Origin: REEB470 sp032117095
GTDB lineage: Bacteria; Bacillota; Bacilli; Paenibacillales; YIM-B00363
Assembly (NCBI GenBank): GCA_032117095.1
Contig: JAULZZ010000043.1
Coordinates: forward strand, 1 to 7,745
DNA: 7,745 bases
Direction of reading: 5' to 3'
Below are positions 5,012 to 7,745 of this stretch, piece by piece. The position numbers were made by a program, and so were the translations under genes. Every line of letters begins with the position of its first letter. The stretch's first letter is position 1. Under the pieces are notes generated by a model, which did not search any database, was not told where the DNA came from, and was given only the letters and a program-made list of their open reading frames with translations.

Positions 5012-6805
5012 ATGAATCGACGAACAAGACACGGTTTGCGTTGCGTATTTTTGCGTGTATCCCCGCTCTTCTTGTTTTTACACTCGTCCATTGCAAGCGC
5101 TTTTTCGCCTGCTGTATCGTTGCATGCGCTGTATCCGATCACACTGTCGCCTGCGCTTTTTTCAATGTGCGATTTCTACGATGTGGCATCCGTTCTCCGC
5201 CCTGTGGGCAATGCGTCTTTTTCCCCTGCGGTTGCCCTGCATGCTCCGTTGCAGGAGTTGAAGCATGACGCTCGCTTTTCATTGCAATGGCGTCCGTTGA
5301 CGGATGTGCGTGATGTCTCCGTATCTGCTGTTGAAATCACGTTCATCCCCCCCTGCCCACCCCAAGACGCGCACGGGAATGCGTCCTCGGCTCATGAAAT
5401 CATCCATATGGAACCGCATCCATACAAAGCGAGTACTTATGTCGCAACGGTCGCAACGGATCCCCCCCGATCAGGCGTCCCGATCACGCCAACCCCGCTC
5501 ACCCATTACGTCGATCCAACAGGGAATCGCCTCCCTCTCTCCCCAAAAATCGGTCATCTCATGCCCACGTCATTCGACACTGATGGATATCGGTCTTATG
5601 TGGATGAAGCAGGATATGTCGGCTTTCTCCGGTGGATCGATCGCGCATTGACATTCCAACCGTTGACGTCACACGTCGCTGAAATCACCTTTGTGCCAAA
5701 AAATGGCTATACTTTGGAGGGCGTTAATCTCACAACCCTCTCTATTCCAACGGCTTCACGCATCGAAAAAATACCCGAACACCCCTCTCGCTTGCGGGTT
5801 ACTTTCAAAGAAACCGTCGCCACAAAAACATTTCGGATTTACACAGATTTGCTTTCCCGAAATACGCGCCTAGCACACGCAACTTTGATATACCAAAACG
5901 CTATATTCGATGTGTGGGCAGAGGACGGGGCACGATTTTTACCCGCACAACAATCTACTTTAGAACGATATTTTGCACGAGACGTGGTGACAATGATAGA
6001 AAATATGTTCGGAAAATTGCCGGATGTCGACCGCAACGACAAGGTAACGATATTTATTGGAAAGTTGCCCAATGGGGGGTATGTGGACTATCAGGACAGT
6101 CGAAAAAGCAACTTTTATTTCGCAAAAGACAGTATGGTTTATGGAGAGACGCTTTACCTCGATGACGGTTTTTTTGATCCGCTCAACCAAACGGGCAATG
6201 CCTCTGCCCTGCGTCGTGCATGGGATCGCTTGATCAGTCACGAATTGCAACACCTCGCCAACCGTGAAGTTTCTGACGTATGGCTCAATGAAGGGCTGTC
6301 GCTGATGGCTTCTTATGAATATGAGCGGATGACAAAAAACAGCGATGTCGCGTGCACGACGACGCATCTCGCTTGTGCACCGACTCCTGCGATGCGTGAT
6401 GCTGAAAGCACCAATCAAGTAGACATTTCGATCCAACGTTTTTTGCGTGCACCCGATCGGTACACGCGCGATGTGCTGGATTTCCGTGGAGATGCGTTGA
6501 GTTACGCCAAAAGCCACTTGTTTTTGCAGTATATCCGTACGCAAATCGAGGCCATTCACGGCAAAGGCACGATTTCGCTGTATCGCGAGCTTGTCATTGC
6601 GGATGAAAAACAATCGAGTGAAGAAGCCATCACCCAGTTGCTCACCCGATACGTCGATCCCAAGATGACATTTTCACAATGCGTAGAAGATTTTTCGCTT
6701 GCTTTACAACGGATGGACGATACAGGGAAATATGGCTTCCAAGGGGAGACGCTGTTTGCCCCGTTGAAATCGTATGTCGCCACACAGTCGCATGCGGCTC
6801 ATTGA
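5012..6805 (+). CDS. Secreted HEXXH (gluzincin-type) metallopeptidase
   Basis: A 597-aa predicted exported zinc peptidase. The N-terminus has a basic start (MNRRTRHGLR), a hydrophobic stretch (CVFLRVSPLFLFLHSSIAS) and an Ala-Ser-Ala site near residues 28-30, as for signal peptidase I. The catalytic part carries HELQH at residues 410-414: zinc ligands His410 and His414 and the general base Glu411. Twelve residues later WLNEGLS supplies Glu427 as the likely third ligand. This spacing and the WLNEG motif fit gluzincins of the peptidase-MA or M30 (hyicolysin) type; I cannot choose between them. About 300 residues precede the catalytic domain without a motif I recognise. FSPAVSLHA (31-39) recurs as FSPAVALHA (70-78). 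I chose ATG 5012 because GGAG lies 10 nt upstream; ATG 4928 is in frame but has no ribosome binding site. The substrate is unknown. Confidence 0.75.
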   Translation: MNRRTRHGLRCVFLRVSPLFLFLHSSIASAFSPAVSLHALYPITLSPALFSMCDFYDVASVLRPVGNASFSPAVALHAPLQELKHDARFSLQWRPLTDVRDVSVSAVEITFIPPCPPQDAHGNASSAHEIIHMEPHPYKASTYVATVATDPPRSGVPITPTPLTHYVDPTGNRLPLSPKIGHLMPTSFDTDGYRSYVDEAGYVGFLRWIDRALTFQPLTSHVAEITFVPKNGYTLEGVNLTTLSIPTASRIEKIPEHPSRLRVTFKETVATKTFRIYTDLLSRNTRLAHATLIYQNAIFDVWAEDGARFLPAQQSTLERYFARDVVTMIENMFGKLPDVDRNDKVTIFIGKLPNGGYVDYQDSRKSNFYFAKDSMVYGETLYLDDGFFDPLNQTGNASALRRAWDRLISHELQHLANREVSDVWLNEGLSLMASYEYERMTKNSDVACTTTHLACAPTPAMRDAESTNQVDISIQRFLRAPDRYTRDVLDFRGDALSYAKSHLFLQYIRTQIEAIHGKGTISLYRELVIADEKQSSEEAITQLLTRYVDPKMTFSQCVEDFSLALQRMDDTGKYGFQGETLFAPLKSYVATQSHAAH

Positions 6806-6832
6806 AAACAGTGGCATAGCGGACTGTCTTTT
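6805..6832 (+). terminator. Weak candidate terminator after the peptidase
   Basis: ACAGT (6808-6812) pairs with ACTGT (6823-6827) around a 10-nt loop, with AAA/TTT extending the stem across a bulged C and a short T-run after it. The stem is short and low in GC. A second small inverted repeat, CTTTTG/CAAAAG, overlaps it at 6828-6847. Confidence 0.25.
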
Positions 6833-6860
6833 GTGGGAAAGCAAAAGGCGGTATAACCCC

Positions 6861-6875
6861 ATCGTTTCAAACGAT
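6861..6875. repeat. 15-bp perfect palindrome between convergent genes
   Basis: ATCGTTT-C-AAACGAT is fully self-complementary about a single centre base. It lies 17 bp past the stop of the minus-strand nuclease gene and 55 bp past the peptidase stop. It lacks a T-run, so it could be a weak bidirectional terminator stem or a protein-binding site. Confidence 0.4.
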
Positions 6876-6892
6876 TGCATGGCAACTTCGGA

Positions 6893-7745
6893 TCACTCCC
6901 CGTCTTTTGTCCTGTTCTCTATGCCGACAGCCGTCTGTTTCCCGATAAAGGCAATGCCCACATGCACAATGTGCGGGACTTTCCGTCTCGTCAACTCCCT
7001 ATCGTACGTGTTGCTCGTAATTTGTCGCAACGCTTGCGCCACGCCTTTTTGCAGCTGTGTTTCCTTCTCCACTTCCTTGAACTCAAACACGAATCCACGA
7101 GGATGCGTCTGCACGTTTCGGGGGATGAGTGCCATGTCGTACCGCCCCTTCCCACTTTCCCGATTGGAGATGACCTCATGCGTCTCCCGCAACTGTATCA
7201 TCATCCCTAAGACGAACATGTGGTACAAGTTTTCATTGTGTCCGTCTTTTTTCGCACCTCCCGTATGCACGTCAAAATAACTGAACGTCTCGGCGATGTA
7301 CGTCTCAAACCCCTCGGCGAAGGCGTCATTATCCCCTGTGAGCAACCCTTGCAACATCGGATCGTGCATCTCGGTTTTTGTCGGGCGTACGACCCATCTC
7401 CGTACGATGTGCTCGAACACATACGACACTTCTTTGTTCGGCATGTACAAGGTCGCTTTTTTCGTCAGTCCACTGTCATGTGCCACTTCTCCCACCTTCA
7501 AATACCCGCTGAATACGAGAAAACTCCATAGCGACGCCGCATGGTTGTTGTCCAAGTCGCCGAATGAGATGTGCTCATTGATGTCTTTGCGGATCCCTTC
7601 GCCCTGCATCAGCAAGGTTAAGTCCTTCATCATGTCGTGCCGTGACGCATCCATCGCTTGTTCGATCAACGCCGTATCTCCCGTATGCACCCAGTACGGT
7701 TGCAACGGTGTGTACGGTTCTGCCAACGCATGAAAAATTGACCAC
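6893..7745 (-). CDS. AAA-ATPase-like/PD-(D/E)XK nuclease protein, 5' part outside window
   Basis: The frame is open to the right edge: codons upstream of a TTG at 7726-7724 read WSIFHA, which fits the family segment NPWSI...YW that follows the ATPase domain. The gene therefore does not begin in the window. The visible 284 residues are the C-terminal half of proteins that couple an AAA-ATPase-like domain to a PD-(D/E)XK nuclease-superfamily domain (Pfam PF09820 and PF08011 by recall). Counting from that TTG codon as residue 1, the nuclease core has ENLYHMFVLGMM (165-176), SNRESGKGRYD with Asp197 and FVFEFK with Glu215 and Lys217. HVGIAFIGK (255-263) is near the end. The nuclease-core residues are present. 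The family is widespread and poorly characterised; a nucleic-acid role, possibly in defence or mobile-element biology, is inference. It converges on the peptidase gene with 87 bp between them. Confidence 0.8.
   Translation of the reverse strand, partial: WSIFHALAEPYTPLQPYWVHTGDTALIEQAMDASRHDMMKDLTLLMQGEGIRKDINEHISFGDLDNNHAASLWSFLVFSGYLKVGEVAHDSGLTKKATLYMPNKEVSYVFEHIVRRWVVRPTKTEMHDPMLQGLLTGDNDAFAEGFETYIAETFSYFDVHTGGAKKDGHNENLYHMFVLGMMIQLRETHEVISNRESGKGRYDMALIPRNVQTHPRGFVFEFKEVEKETQLQKGVAQALRQITSNTYDRELTRRKVPHIVHVGIAFIGKQTAVGIENRTKDGE

Noticed and set aside
4897..5268. Plus-strand 123-codon Cys-rich frame overlapping the peptidase start
   Set aside because: It is an out-of-frame reading of the signal-peptide region with no ribosome binding site; the Cys-rich composition comes from the frame shift.
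5960..6613. Minus-strand 217-codon frame inside the peptidase gene
   Set aside because: It is a long antisense shadow across the HELQH coding region, with no start signal or recognisable domain.
6774..7280. Plus-strand 168-codon frame opposite the nuclease gene
   Set aside because: It is antisense to conserved nuclease motifs, and its sequence shows no family resemblance or ribosome binding site.

Overview
The window looks like chromosomal DNA of an endospore-forming member of the Bacillota. The evidence is a YtxC-family sporulation gene, an alaR-alaT pair like the one in Bacillus subtilis, AGGAGG-type ribosome binding sites and clear sigma-A promoters. The lineage cannot be fixed further from sequence alone. 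Nothing resembles a phage, insertion sequence, CRISPR array, tRNA or rRNA.

Layout. At the left edge (1-93, minus) a gene with a very basic N-terminus begins and leaves the window. The 554-bp intergenic region to its right holds candidate minus-strand promoters and a two-tier hairpin followed by T-runs, which reads as a leader terminator or attenuator. Next is ytxC (plus, probably a GTG start at 648). It converges on, and overlaps by 61 bp, an alanine-type aminotransferase (alaT, minus). Upstream of alaT is an Lrp/AsnC regulator (alaR, minus) with a near-consensus promoter. A 26-codon single-helix membrane-peptide ORF (3621-3701, minus) sits in the gap between alaR and a plus-strand NDUFA9-like atypical SDR (3796-4749).

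The right half holds an AT-rich promoter region with two dyads and a TTGACG-17-TATAAT promoter. It drives a secreted HEXXH metallopeptidase (5012-6805). The peptidase converges on the 3' part of an AAA-ATPase-like/PD-(D/E)XK nuclease gene (minus) that enters from beyond the right edge.

How the genes work together. Only alaR and alaT form an evident functional unit: an amino-acid-responsive regulator beside its probable target transaminase, with a dyad in the 132-bp gap that could be the operator. The other genes look like single transcription units. ytxC lacks its B. subtilis neighbours dnaI and thrS. I see no convincing new multi-gene system. The best leads are the attenuator-like leader, the 26-aa membrane peptide, the secreted peptidase with its dyad-flanked promoter, and the antisense-encoded alaT tail.
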